This document shows positions 40,159-48,890 of a stretch of 64,000 nucleotides of DNA, piece by piece. Numbering within the stretch: position 1 is the first letter of the stretch; each line of letters begins with the position of its first letter. Below the pieces are notes generated by a model. That model did not search any database. It saw nothing but the letters and a program-made list of their open reading frames with translations, and had not been told where the DNA came from. The stretch is taken from contig JACKEB010000014.1 in the NCBI GenBank assembly GCA_020633205.1, forward strand, positions 186,001-250,000, given 5' to 3'. A program made the translations under genes and the position numbers. The DNA comes from Polyangiaceae bacterium (GTDB taxonomy: Bacteria > Myxococcota_A > Polyangia > Polyangiales > Polyangiaceae).

Positions 40159-42387
40159 TCACGGTGGGGCTCCGGGCGCAGGGACCTTGGGTTCTTCAGG
40201 CTGTTCCGGCCCTGTCGGAGGCTCTGTAGGCGGTTTAGGATCGGTTGACGGTTTAGGATCTGTAGGCGCTAGAGGATCGGTTGCCAGCTGGGGCTCTGGG
40301 GGCAGCTTGCTGTCGAGGCCTTGTACCAAGTAGCGCTCGAAGAACTCGCTCATCACGCTGTAGAACAGATCGCGGGTGCGTCGGCGGCGGAAACTGTGGC
40401 CTTCGTTCTTGGCGAGGAAGAACCAGGTGTCGTGCCCCGAAGCGCGCACGGCCTCAGCAATTTGGCGTGCTTCCGTGATGGGCACGCGCGGATCGTTCTC
40501 TCCGTGCGCGATCAAGAGCGCGCTCTGGATCTTCGAGACTTGGTGCAGCGGCGAGATGCTGTGCAGGTAGTCGCGCATCTCCACGTCGGTCTCGTCCCCG
40601 TATTCGCGGCGTCGCAGCTCGCGGCGGTAGTCGCTGGTGTTCTCGAGGAAGGTGACCAGGTCACTCGCGCCGACCACGTCGCAACCCGCGCGGATACGGT
40701 CGCCGTACTTCGTCAGCGCGGCCAGCACCATGAAGCCGCCGTAGCTTGCTCCGTGTATCCCCACACGCTTTGCGTCCAGTTCTTTGCGCTTGGCGATCCA
40801 GTCGAGCCACGTGCCCATGTCTTCCACGGATTTGTGCCTCAGGTTGCCATTGTCGAGCGCCAGGAACGTCTTGCCGTAGCCGTCTGAGCCGCGCACGTTG
40901 GGTGCCAGTACGGCGACTTTCCGTGTGGCAACCCAATATTGAATCAGTGGGTCGAAGCTCGGGCGGCTCTGTTGTTCGGGGCCACCGTGCATCCACAAGA
41001 GGACTGGGAAGGGGCCGTCTCCGCTGGGCCTGTAATACAAGCTCGGGAGGTCGGTACCGTCAGGTGCTTTCGTGGTGACGATGGTTGGGTTCACCAAGCT
41101 CGACTTGGGCATGCCGCCGACTTCGCTACGGGTCCAGGCGGTGAGCTTCGACGTCCTGATATCGAAGCCAAAGACGTCTGGCGGCGAGGTCGGCGTCGAG
41201 AGGTTGAACAGCAGCGAGCGGGCGTCGGCGAAACGCAGAGCGGATATGACTCCTCGCGGAATCGAACGGGCGGGTCGCGGATTGCCCTTTGGGAGCGGCT
41301 GCAGGTACAGCATGGAGTAGCCGTCTTCGTTCAGCGTGAACGCCAGCAGCTTGCCGTCTCCGCTCAGGGCAAACTCCTCGACGTTCCACTTGTAGCGCGC
41401 GGTGACCGGTGTCCACACACCGGAATCGGTGTCGATCTTGAAGACGCGCGCAAACTCACCGCCGCGATCCGAGAGCGCGTAAACCTCGCCAGGCTTTCCG
41501 CTGAACAGGCCGAGCGTGGTGGACACTCCGGGCTCGAGCTCGCGCACCGGGCGGCGCTTGCCCGTCTCGAGATCCAGGACGTGGAGGGTGGCTTGATCCG
41601 CCGCCAGGTACTCGAGCAGCAGGATCTGCTTTGCGTCTCGCGAGGTGGACTGGATGACCCACTGGCCTGGAAGCTCTGCGGCCAGGGTGGCGGGCTTGCC
41701 TTGTGCGGCCGCCTTCGCAGACAGCAGATACAGGTCCATGTCCGTGCCGTTGCGACGATTGCTCGTGAAGGCGAGGGAGCCGTCGGTCAGCCAACGAAAC
41801 CCGCCGTTGCGACTCTCACCGTCGGTCAGCAGTTGTCGATTGCGCGTCTCGAGGTTGAGATCCCAGATCTGGAAGTTCTCCGTCCCCAGCTGATCCCCGC
41901 GGTACGTCAGCAGGCCGCTGGGGCTGAACGCACCCTGTTCAACGGGATCTCTGCCGAACGTCAGTTGCTCGCGCAGCGCGAGCGGACTCAAAACTTGGTG
42001 GAGGTGAGTCGCTTCCGCGAGGCGCGTGAGCACGACGATGCCGTGCCCCGCGGGACCCTGGGTCGCGAGCTTGGCGCGTCGGGTCTCCAGGTACGGAGCG
42101 AGCTGGGTCGCGACGAATCGCGAAATCGGCGGGATGTTCTCAAGCTCCGGCTCCACCACGTCGTCGACGTCAGCGACGTCCCACTCAAACGCGGTGTCGT
42201 CGCGCGGGCCGCCCATGACCCCGCGGTTGTCTTCGCGAGGCGGAGCGCGCACGACAGGCGGTGGGGGCTTCGGCGCCTCCGTCGCGGCAGCGGTCGGCTT
42301 CCGCTCCGGAGCGCGGGATTGCGTCGGTCGGTTCCCGCTGCAGGCTGCGAGCGCAACCGCAATCCACAGCGTGAGCTTGCGACCCAT
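40159..42387 (-). CDS. S9 family prolyl-oligopeptidase-like lipoprotein
   Basis: A 742-residue serine peptidase of the prolyl oligopeptidase/acylaminoacyl-peptidase family. A lipobox (WIAVALAAC, Cys16) and Pro/Ala linker open it. The middle is a propeller of WD/TolB-like repeats. The C-terminal hydrolase shows the nucleophile GIHGASYGGFMVLAALTKYG (Ser in G-x-S-x-G), the acid in ALLIAHGENDPRVPITEARQ and the His in FFLAKNEGHSFRRRRTRDLF. A Pro/Asp/Thr-rich tail of about 35 residues follows. It likely processes peptides at the outer membrane or periplasm. Convergent with member 2 of the lipoprotein family. Confidence 0.93.
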   Translation of the reverse strand: MGRKLTLWIAVALAACSGNRPTQSRAPERKPTAAATEAPKPPPPVVRAPPREDNRGVMGGPRDDTAFEWDVADVDDVVEPELENIPPISRFVATQLAPYLETRRAKLATQGPAGHGIVVLTRLAEATHLHQVLSPLALREQLTFGRDPVEQGAFSPSGLLTYRGDQLGTENFQIWDLNLETRNRQLLTDGESRNGGFRWLTDGSLAFTSNRRNGTDMDLYLLSAKAAAQGKPATLAAELPGQWVIQSTSRDAKQILLLEYLAADQATLHVLDLETGKRRPVRELEPGVSTTLGLFSGKPGEVYALSDRGGEFARVFKIDTDSGVWTPVTARYKWNVEEFALSGDGKLLAFTLNEDGYSMLYLQPLPKGNPRPARSIPRGVISALRFADARSLLFNLSTPTSPPDVFGFDIRTSKLTAWTRSEVGGMPKSSLVNPTIVTTKAPDGTDLPSLYYRPSGDGPFPVLLWMHGGPEQQSRPSFDPLIQYWVATRKVAVLAPNVRGSDGYGKTFLALDNGNLRHKSVEDMGTWLDWIAKRKELDAKRVGIHGASYGGFMVLAALTKYGDRIRAGCDVVGASDLVTFLENTSDYRRELRRREYGDETDVEMRDYLHSISPLHQVSKIQSALLIAHGENDPRVPITEARQIAEAVRASGHDTWFFLAKNEGHSFRRRRTRDLFYSVMSEFFERYLVQGLDSKLPPEPQLATDPLAPTDPKPSTDPKPPTEPPTGPEQPEEPKVPAPGAPP

Positions 42388-42446
42388 GACCTTCGAGTAA
42401 CCTCAGTCGCCCTCGGGTGTCGAGGGAGGTCGTACGTTGTTGCGAT

Positions 42447-43811
42447 TCAAGGTGCGGCGTGCTCGAGCTGACACGCGTCGCTCAACTGCAAGACGTGGCG
42501 TTCATCGACCGAGTCCTGCTTCGCGAAGCGCCCCGCCATCACGACTTGGCCGTCGGGGCCCACCACCAAATCGCCGATGAAGGCCGTGCCAGGGCGATCA
42601 ATGCGGTGCTGCCAGAGGGGCTGCCCGGCGTTGTCGACCCGAAGCAAGTTCAGTGTGCCGCCATCCAGCTCTCGCAGCTCCGAACTGAGCAGCACGCCTC
42701 CGCCTGGCATCAAGCGCACCCGGGTGAAGCCCGGCGCGCCGGCGAGTTGCTCTTCGGTGTGCACGATCGTGCTCCGGATATTTCCTTGGGGATCTATGCG
42801 GTAGCTGCGCACCGCTGGGCCCCAACCCAGCGCCGAGATGAAGAAGTCGCCGTCCGGCAGCTGGACCGATGCGGTCACTTCGGGATCTTCGATGTCCGGA
42901 TCGTTCAGCGTCTGCACCCACAGACGCTGACCCTTGCCGTCCAGGCGCAAGAGCCGCCCGGGGCCCGTGCCCACGCCGCCGGTAGACGGGCTTCCGGTGA
43001 TCAACGCACCGCCATCGCTCGTCGGCGCCACCGTCCAGCTGGTGCCCCGCGCGTACTGGAAGGTGTCGCTGTACTCCCAGAGCAGCTCGCCAGCGGAGTT
43101 GATGGCGAGCGCCTTCACCGGGCCTCCAGAACCGTTGAGCCAGGCCTGACTGACGATCACGACGTGATTTTCGAACGCGTAACTGCCCACTACGCGCTCG
43201 TCGCTCGACTCACCCAGGGTCGGCGGATCATCGCCATACACGCGAGTGAACCTCGGCTCACCGCGGTCGCTTAGTCCATACACCACCAGATCCTTATCTG
43301 CGCCGGAGTACGTCTCTTGGGTGCCAATCAGCAACAACGCGTCGTCCACCTGGTAGACCCCGGCGGGCCACACGTCTTCTTCCGTCTCGAAGGCGACCCG
43401 CCACTCGAAGCTCGACCCGCCGGTGTGATACTCGAGGGTCGTACGGCGCGGGCTGCCGTCACCGTGGCCCACCGCGAGGAATCCGTCGCCGACCTTGCTG
43501 AGCAGGTTGACGCGCTGGCTTATATCCTTGCGGAACAGTTCATCGCCACGGCCATCGAAGCGCTCCACGGAGCTCCAGTTGTTCTGCGTGGTGAACTGCG
43601 TCGCGACCACGGGGCCATCGCCGAACCACAACAGCGACTGCCCGGCGCGCTCGTCGAGCTGCTCGTCGACCAAGTGCCACTCCTGGCTCGGGTCGCAGAG
43701 ACCCACTTGGACGCCTTCCTCTTCGCCAGGCTCGATCACCCGGCCGCAGCCGAGAGCGGCGAGCAGCGTGCCTCCGAAGCAAGCCACCTTCAGTGCCGTG
43801 GTGCGACTCAT
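42447..43811 (-). CDS. Lipoprotein with beta-propeller-like repeats
   Basis: A 454-residue lipoprotein; the ATG at 43811 gives MSRTTALKVACFGGTLLAALGC with lipobox Cys22. Repeating segments such as LLWFGDGPVVATQF, GDGFLAVGHGDGSPRRTTLE, NSAGELLWEYSDTF, DGGALITGSP, and LPDGDFFISALGWGPAV suggest a propeller as in PQQ-like or Ig-like secreted domains. An in-frame start lies 9 codons upstream at 43838. A copy of the dispersed motif ends at the chosen start. The divergent lipoprotein starts only 25 bp away. Function unknown. Confidence 0.78.
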   Translation of the reverse strand: MSRTTALKVACFGGTLLAALGCGRVIEPGEEEGVQVGLCDPSQEWHLVDEQLDERAGQSLLWFGDGPVVATQFTTQNNWSSVERFDGRGDELFRKDISQRVNLLSKVGDGFLAVGHGDGSPRRTTLEYHTGGSSFEWRVAFETEEDVWPAGVYQVDDALLLIGTQETYSGADKDLVVYGLSDRGEPRFTRVYGDDPPTLGESSDERVVGSYAFENHVVIVSQAWLNGSGGPVKALAINSAGELLWEYSDTFQYARGTSWTVAPTSDGGALITGSPSTGGVGTGPGRLLRLDGKGQRLWVQTLNDPDIEDPEVTASVQLPDGDFFISALGWGPAVRSYRIDPQGNIRSTIVHTEEQLAGAPGFTRVRLMPGGGVLLSSELRELDGGTLNLLRVDNAGQPLWQHRIDRPGTAFIGDLVVGPDGQVVMAGRFAKQDSVDERHVLQLSDACQLEHAAP

Positions 43812-43829
43812 CCTCACCCCCAAAATCCG
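43809..43829 (-). repeat. Dispersed G-rich motif copy at a start codon
   Basis: Reading CGGATTTTGGGGGTGAGGATG on the minus strand (20-base core CGGATTTTGGGGGTGAGGAT), its last bases form the ATG of the 42447-43811 gene, so here GGGGGTGAGG may double as ribosome site. Confidence 0.6.
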
Positions 43830-43836
43830 AGCAGCC

Positions 43837-44340
43837 ATGTCGTGCTTCGGTGATAGCCAAGTCTCCGGTTGGCGCCTACTCGCGTCCGTTGGCTTTTGCG
43901 TATGGGTTTGTGGGGCCTTGTCCGGTTGCTACGAACCCCACGGTGCGAAGCTCTTCAACGCGACGAGTTTCCCCGTGCATGTGCGGATTTGGAAGGCGGA
44001 GTGGGCTTGTGACGGGCCATTGCCCGCTAGCCAGGCCTGGGAGCTGAGGGAGTGTTTGGAGCTGCCGGCGGGGATCGACACGGTGCTGCCGAGCAGTTAC
44101 GACGGCGACGCCTGTGAGGTCGCCGTGGTGGAGGGCGACGGACTCGCCACGACTCTGCTGTCTTGGGACCGCGACCTGGTTCTTGGGGGAGAGGGGCGCG
44201 CCCGCTCCGACGCAAACACCGTCTACCTGGAGCGCGTCGGTGAGCGTTTGTACCTCACGAGCGCGCCGAATATCTCTGCGGAAACATACCTTGGAGAGCT
44301 GCCGTTGGCGTCGAGAGCAGCAGCGGAGTGCCCACGGTGA
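43837..44340 (+). CDS. Lipoprotein, unknown
   Basis: A 167-residue lipoprotein; the ATG at 43837 gives a signal peptide ending in VCGALSGC. The mature part has cysteines (ECLELPAG, CEVAVVEG) and a beta-rich pattern (FPVHVRIWKAEWACDGPLPA). No family recognised. Its stop overlaps the next start by 4 bp (GTGA), suggesting an operon with the beta-barrel protein downstream. A copy of the dispersed motif lies inside near 44178-44200. Confidence 0.75.
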   Translation: MSCFGDSQVSGWRLLASVGFCVWVCGALSGCYEPHGAKLFNATSFPVHVRIWKAEWACDGPLPASQAWELRECLELPAGIDTVLPSSYDGDACEVAVVEGDGLATTLLSWDRDLVLGGEGRARSDANTVYLERVGERLYLTSAPNISAETYLGELPLASRAAAECPR

Positions 44341-45020
44341 AGAGCTGGGTCACGGCGCTGGCCCTGCTTGGTGCTTGTAGCCATAGCGCGAGTGCGGCGG
44401 CCAGCGATCTGAAGGACAAGCCGCTGTTCTATTCCCAGCTGCGTGTCGAGTGGCCGCTACACTCAGCGAACTACGAAGCTCAGAGTTCAGCCCAAGCTCA
44501 CAACGCCAGCGACGCCGAGTCACTGAGCTTCGACCCCACCTGGCCACTTGCAGTCGGGGTGTCGCTGCCGGTGCTATCGCCGCTACACCTCGGCTTGCGT
44601 ATGGGCGCCGGGGAGCTGCTCAGAGTGCGCGGCGGGCCGAGCATCGCGTTCTTCGAAACCGCTGCGGTTCCACGCGCGGTGCTCCCCGTGTACCAGCGAC
44701 AGGACGGGCGACGCGAGTTCGCGTTCGCGTTCAGCATGCCGCTGGCGTTGCTGTTGCCGGTGTACGTGAGCGAGGCTACGGCGGGGCGAGCCGTGACCCG
44801 GGAGACGCGAGCTAGTATCGGGTTCAGCGTTGGCTGGCAGCTCGAGTGCCTGTTTCGCTGGGGTCACTCGGTGTTGAACTTTGGGCCGTTGTTTGCGCAG
44901 CGCTGGGTGAGCTACTCCGAGACGAGCCGGATGAAAACGCAGGCTGTGCAGGTGACACAGAGCTACCGCGCGCACTATTCGCTCTTTGGTCTCCACGTGG
45001 GGTACGGCTGGAACTTCTGA
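44337..45020 (+). CDS. Outer-membrane beta-barrel-like protein
   Basis: A 227-residue protein with a signal peptide/lipobox-like start (ALALLGACSHSASAAAS). Strand-rich segments (GVSLPVLSPLHLGLRMGAGE, LLPVYVSEATAGRAVTRETR, SIGFSVGWQLECLFRWGHSV) end in YSLFGLHVGYGWNF, a C-terminal aromatic-Phe as in barrels. The GTG at 44337 overlaps the upstream stop; a GTG 3 codons earlier is also possible. Convergent with the next lipoprotein, one base between stop codons. Confidence 0.75.
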   Translation: MKSWVTALALLGACSHSASAAASDLKDKPLFYSQLRVEWPLHSANYEAQSSAQAHNASDAESLSFDPTWPLAVGVSLPVLSPLHLGLRMGAGELLRVRGGPSIAFFETAAVPRAVLPVYQRQDGRREFAFAFSMPLALLLPVYVSEATAGRAVTRETRASIGFSVGWQLECLFRWGHSVLNFGPLFAQRWVSYSETSRMKTQAVQVTQSYRAHYSLFGLHVGYGWNF

Positions 45021-45021
45021 G

Positions 45022-45942
45022 CTACTTCTTGTGTTGCTCGAGGTAGGCGTTCAAGGCCTGGTAGTATTCGCTGGAGGCTTCATCCGTGGGGAAGCAGGCG
45101 AAGGGTCGCTCCTCGGGTGGTTCGCCCATCGGGTTCTGCTCGTAGGCGTCTTCGCAGCTGAAGCCCGAGGGACACTTGCGAGTTTCATCGCACTTCTTGT
45201 GGCAGCTGGTGAACGGGCCGAGCCCCGTTGCGTGTTCGTCGTCGATGCACTCTCGGTAGCCCGACGGCTCGTGAGTCAGGCACTCGTTGAACTCCTGACA
45301 GCCCGTTTCGAGGCCGCGCAGACACTCAGGCTCCCAGGGATCGACTCCATCACCATCTATCATGGGTGAGTCGCAGCTGATGCCGTGGCTCTTCAAGATG
45401 AGCCCCGGTGCGAGTCGCGGCGGGCACGCGCAGGCCGCTTGGATCAGCTCTGCAGCGCTGCGCTGGGGTACGCCGAAAAATCGCGCGACGGCGAGGGGAC
45501 GCGGACTGCCTTTTGGCCACTCGGAGTGCAAGCGCACCAGATGCGGAAACCACACGAACGATGCGTCCAGCTTGCTGCCTTCGGTGAAGCGCCACACCAG
45601 CTGGAGCTGCCCCATGCCGCCGGTTACCTTTGGCTGTATCCCCGAGGAAGCTTTATCGACGCTCGCGCGCCAGGCTGGAGTACCGAAGTAGCTCAGCTCG
45701 CCACAGCGCACCCTCACCCAATCCCCCGCTTGCCGCGCCTCACAACCGAGCGCCGGACCTCCTGCGAGCTCCAGGCGCTTGCCCTGGTCGAAGTCGGCGG
45801 CACTCGGCTCCACCGGTGTCTCCTCGGCGGTTGGTGCTACTTCCGTGGGTGCGGCGACCTCGACAGGAGGCGCCGGTTGCGTGCCGCCGCAGCTGGCCAC
45901 GAACCCTGCAAGCACGAACGCCGGACCGAGTGCTCTGCGCAT
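45022..45942 (-). CDS. Cys-rich lipoprotein, unknown
   Basis: A 306-residue lipoprotein with signal peptide LGPAFVLAGFVASC (Cys18) and a Pro/Glu/Val-rich linker. The N-terminal half is beta-rich (WVRVRCGELSYFGTPAWRAS); the C-terminal third has many cysteines (EPECLRGLETGCQEFNECLT, YRECIDDEH, FTSCHKKCDETRKCPSGFSC) like small disulfide-stabilised surface domains. No family recognised. Confidence 0.75.
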   Translation of the reverse strand: MRRALGPAFVLAGFVASCGGTQPAPPVEVAAPTEVAPTAEETPVEPSAADFDQGKRLELAGGPALGCEARQAGDWVRVRCGELSYFGTPAWRASVDKASSGIQPKVTGGMGQLQLVWRFTEGSKLDASFVWFPHLVRLHSEWPKGSPRPLAVARFFGVPQRSAAELIQAACACPPRLAPGLILKSHGISCDSPMIDGDGVDPWEPECLRGLETGCQEFNECLTHEPSGYRECIDDEHATGLGPFTSCHKKCDETRKCPSGFSCEDAYEQNPMGEPPEERPFACFPTDEASSEYYQALNAYLEQHKK

Positions 45943-45998
45943 CCGCGCGAGAATAGGGCGCCTCGCGGCTGAGAGTCATGGGAGTTCTGCGAGAGGCT

Positions 45999-47402
45999 TT
46001 ACGGGAGCCCCGTTGCGCCGCTGTCTCGCAGGCGCTGGAACAGGCCCTCTTCGTAGGCGATCTGTGGCGTGTAGTTCGCCATGTGTTCGCGCATGCTTTC
46101 TTCTCCCACCCAGGTGGTCAGCTGCGCGAGCCGCTCGATCGCGAAGCGCGCTTCGGGGAGGGGGCCGGTGAGCTCTTTCGCGCTCAGCAGGAGCTCCGCG
46201 TATTTGACGATCGCGATGTGGTAGGTGGCGCGCAGCTCCTTCTCGCGCGCGGTCTTCCAGGCGTTGTCGATCTTGGCGCGGATGGCGGCGGCCTTCTCCT
46301 GAAGATCGGGGTTGTCGCTCGCGTCTGCTTGCGCCAGCACGTTCAACTGGTGTGGGGTAAACATCTGGAGCGCTGGCGCCTTGACCTCGCGCAGGCTGGT
46401 TGCAAGGCCTTCGTAGAGCGACGCTTGCCGCAGCTTTACGTTGACCTCCCACTTGGCACCAGGCTGCCCTTCGAGCAGTTGCTGTAGCGCCTTGTACCAG
46501 TCCTTCGCGTCTGCGGCGTAGGCGCGAAAAGTCAGGATCACCTGGGTCACCGAGCCTCGAAGCTGCTGGTGCCCCGTCTCGCGGTCGAATTCCGCACGGA
46601 GACGAGCGTCGATGCGCGCGTACTCCCGCTGCCTCGGGACGTCGAGCGCCGCGCCCGGGGGCACCGGCGCCGGGTCGAGGGGGGCCAGACCCAGACGCAA
46701 CGGAACGCTGCACAGCGCGAGGCGTTCGCTGGTGCTGACCGCCTCGCCACATTGGGCCGGCGTGCCCTCCATGCGGATCAGCTGCGCGCCAGGGTGCGCC
46801 GCGGCGTGCGCTGCGGGGTCGAACCAGATGGTATTAGCGAGCGTCTCCGCGTTGCCCGCCACCAGGCTGAAGCCGCCTACGTGGATGTGTGTCACGTAGT
46901 GGGTCGCGCGGGCGCAGCTGGGTCCTTCGAAGTTCTTGCGCTGCAGCTCATGCTTGGTGGAGAGGTTCAGTTGGCCCACGGTAAAGGTATCCGCGCGAAC
47001 GGATTCGCCGTCGAGGCGCGGGGCGGCGTAGGTCGCTCCCAGGGGTAGCTGGCTGAAGACCTCCGCCTCATTGGTCGCTATGCGCGCCTCTCGCTTGAGG
47101 AACGGCCTGTATTCATACGGTAGCGCACTCGCCACACAATCCTGCAGCACTTCCAGTGTCACCTCACAACCCTGGGTCTCGTACCGCACGGCAACGGCGT
47201 GCTCGAATCGGTTGGCCTGGAGTGCCGCGCGAGGTTGGTCCGCCAACACCAAGAGCGGTTCGGCTTCTGCTTGCACCGTTGGACAGTAGGGAGCCTTGGG
47301 CGGCGCTTCTGGCGGCGGCGGATGTGCGCAGGCGCTAAGGGAGAGCGCACCAGTCAGGCCAAGTACAACCGTGCGGATCGCTGAAGGTGGCATTCGCCTC
47401 AC
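45999..47402 (-). CDS. Lipoprotein with paralogue fragment at 62849
   Basis: A 467-residue lipoprotein; lipobox VVLGLTGALSLSAC (Cys25) then HPPPPEAPPKAP. It is beta/alpha mixed with a C-terminal helical half (RLAQLTTWVGEESMREHMAN). A truncated copy of its C-terminal region is found at 62849-63421, sharing VGEE, MxExxANY/ERWAPEIAY, LFQRLRDSGATGLP versus LLVRLRDNGATALP. Function unknown. It is 56 bp upstream of the next minus-strand lipoprotein gene, so the two may be an operon. Confidence 0.78.
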   Translation of the reverse strand: MRRMPPSAIRTVVLGLTGALSLSACAHPPPPEAPPKAPYCPTVQAEAEPLLVLADQPRAALQANRFEHAVAVRYETQGCEVTLEVLQDCVASALPYEYRPFLKREARIATNEAEVFSQLPLGATYAAPRLDGESVRADTFTVGQLNLSTKHELQRKNFEGPSCARATHYVTHIHVGGFSLVAGNAETLANTIWFDPAAHAAAHPGAQLIRMEGTPAQCGEAVSTSERLALCSVPLRLGLAPLDPAPVPPGAALDVPRQREYARIDARLRAEFDRETGHQQLRGSVTQVILTFRAYAADAKDWYKALQQLLEGQPGAKWEVNVKLRQASLYEGLATSLREVKAPALQMFTPHQLNVLAQADASDNPDLQEKAAAIRAKIDNAWKTAREKELRATYHIAIVKYAELLLSAKELTGPLPEARFAIERLAQLTTWVGEESMREHMANYTPQIAYEEGLFQRLRDSGATGLP

Positions 47403-47470
47403 CGAATAGCATGGGTGCGCCTGCGATTGCGGTCGCTTGAGAGGAGCTCAGGGTCTAGGGCCGCTCCGCG

Positions 47471-48250
47471 TCAGGGTTGCTTGAATTCGAGAACGCCAAT
47501 CGGATCACCTTGAAAGACTGTCGCGACGTCTATGCGACCCTGTGCCTCAGCGGGACTCAGAGCCGCCGCCTCGTCTGCGACACGTTGGAGATCGACTTCG
47601 ATTCCCATGAAGTGCTCCAGGCAGCTCCATGCCTTTCCGATGCGATTGCAGGTCGCTGTACCGTCCTTTCCGGAAAGCACATGCTGGGTGGCTGATGGAT
47701 CTACGCCACCGCTGAAGTCAACGCGGGTCTTTTTCCCGACTAGCAGTGCGGGGAGTGAGTACCCGAGCTCGATTGTAGTTTCCGTGCGACAAATGCTGAT
47801 GTCGCCAACTGGGTAGGCGGCGTACGCTTCCAAGTTCGCTGATACCGGGACGGAGTAGCTGCCGCTGAGATCTGGATGGGGCGGCTCGAGCGAACCATCG
47901 GGGATGCAAACGGGAAGCGAGTAGAAGAAGCTCGCTTCCCCCGCGGAACCACCACCTGCTGCCCCGCTGGCTCCGCCTACCGGATTGCCAGTACCGCCCA
48001 CGCCAGCGTTGGCAGTGCCTCCCACGTCGCCGCCCGCAGTGCCACCAACACCGCCACCTGCGGTGCCGCCCACACCGCCGGTAGTTGCGCTCGCGGCAGC
48101 CGAATGCGCTGGCTCCCCACAGTTGGTGAAACCGGGGGCGATCAACAGGACTCCGACAGAGCCAATTTGTCTTAGCCAGCTCAATCCACGCCTCGGTTGC
48201 TTCGCTTTGGGTGAGTCAGGAAGCGTAGGGCGGTCGTGAAAGGAGGTCAC
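47471..48250 (-). CDS. Secreted lipoprotein with Gly/Thr-rich repeats
   Basis: A 259-residue protein with signal/lipobox IGSVGVLLIAPGFTNC. A Gly/Thr/Val linker with repeats GVGGTAGG then GVGGTGNP spans about 60-100, then a Cys-bearing beta-rich region (SICRTETTIELGYSLPALLV, HVLSGKDGTATCNRIGKAWS). The GTG at 48250 lies 5 bp after the stop of the upstream gene, so the two form an operon. Longer upstream starts overlap that gene and are basic and unlike a signal. Function unknown. Confidence 0.72.
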   Translation of the reverse strand: MTSFHDRPTLPDSPKAKQPRRGLSWLRQIGSVGVLLIAPGFTNCGEPAHSAAASATTGGVGGTAGGGVGGTAGGDVGGTANAGVGGTGNPVGGASGAAGGGSAGEASFFYSLPVCIPDGSLEPPHPDLSGSYSVPVSANLEAYAAYPVGDISICRTETTIELGYSLPALLVGKKTRVDFSGGVDPSATQHVLSGKDGTATCNRIGKAWSCLEHFMGIEVDLQRVADEAAALSPAEAQGRIDVATVFQGDPIGVLEFKQP

Positions 48251-48255
48251 GAGGA

Positions 48256-48780
48256 TCAGGCTCCGCCGTGCGGTTTGCAGACGTAGACGCCCTCTTCGAG
48301 GTCGCATTCTTCGCCCGAGGCGCAGTCTGCGTCCGTTTGACACTCATCCGCGGCGCCAGCTCCGCTTCCGCCAGACCCACCGTGGTCCACGCACGCGCCG
48401 ACGCCGTGTTCGACCTCGCACTCTTGACCAACTGGGCAATCAGCATCGACGGAACAGACCCCGGAGCCAGCGGAACCGCTGGAGCCGCCCGAGTTGTCGG
48501 AGCCTCCCGAGCTACCCGAACCGCTGGAGTTGCCCGAGCCACCGAACCCGCTGGAGTTGCCCGAGCCACCGGACCCGCTGGAATTGCCCGATCCGCCCGA
48601 TGCATCGTCGTCTGCCTTACAGAACGATCCATCGTCTTCGATTTCGCAGCGCCCGCTGCTGCAGTCCGCGTTGTCCTGGCAGCTCACGCGATCTTGGTGA
48701 CTGCCCGAGTCCTCACCAGCGCCTCCAACACAAGCGGTGGCAAGCAATGAGGTGAGGGTGATCAGGATGAGGTTCTTCAT
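48256..48780 (-). CDS. Secreted Cys-rich lipoprotein with Gly/Ser linker
   Basis: A 174-residue lipoprotein: ATG at 48780 gives MKNLILITLTSLLATAC (lipobox Cys17). Three Cys-rich repeats of the form C-x(5)-D/A-D-C-x(4)-C (SCQDNADCSSGRCEIEDDGS, VCSVDADCPVGQECEVEHGV, ECQTDADCASGEECDLEEGV) are separated by Gly/Ser linkers (SGNSSG repeats). This is the Dickkopf/EGF-like repeat style of myxobacterial surface proteins; 58751 has related repeats. It heads a two-gene unit. Confidence 0.82.
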   Translation of the reverse strand: MKNLILITLTSLLATACVGGAGEDSGSHQDRVSCQDNADCSSGRCEIEDDGSFCKADDDASGGSGNSSGSGGSGNSSGFGGSGNSSGSGSSGGSDNSGGSSGSAGSGVCSVDADCPVGQECEVEHGVGACVDHGGSGGSGAGAADECQTDADCASGEECDLEEGVYVCKPHGGA

Positions 48781-48890
48781 CGTCGTAGGACCTTTCATGT
48801 TGGCCAGACCTCGGCATCTGTCCGAGCGGCGCTAGCTCCGATGCCCTACTTGTCGGAAACATGTCGCCAATGGGGTAACGGTGGGTAACA

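Noticed and set aside
40939..42471. 510-codon plus-strand frame opposite the S9 peptidase gene
   Set aside because: Antisense to a convincing peptidase; no domain seen in the frame.
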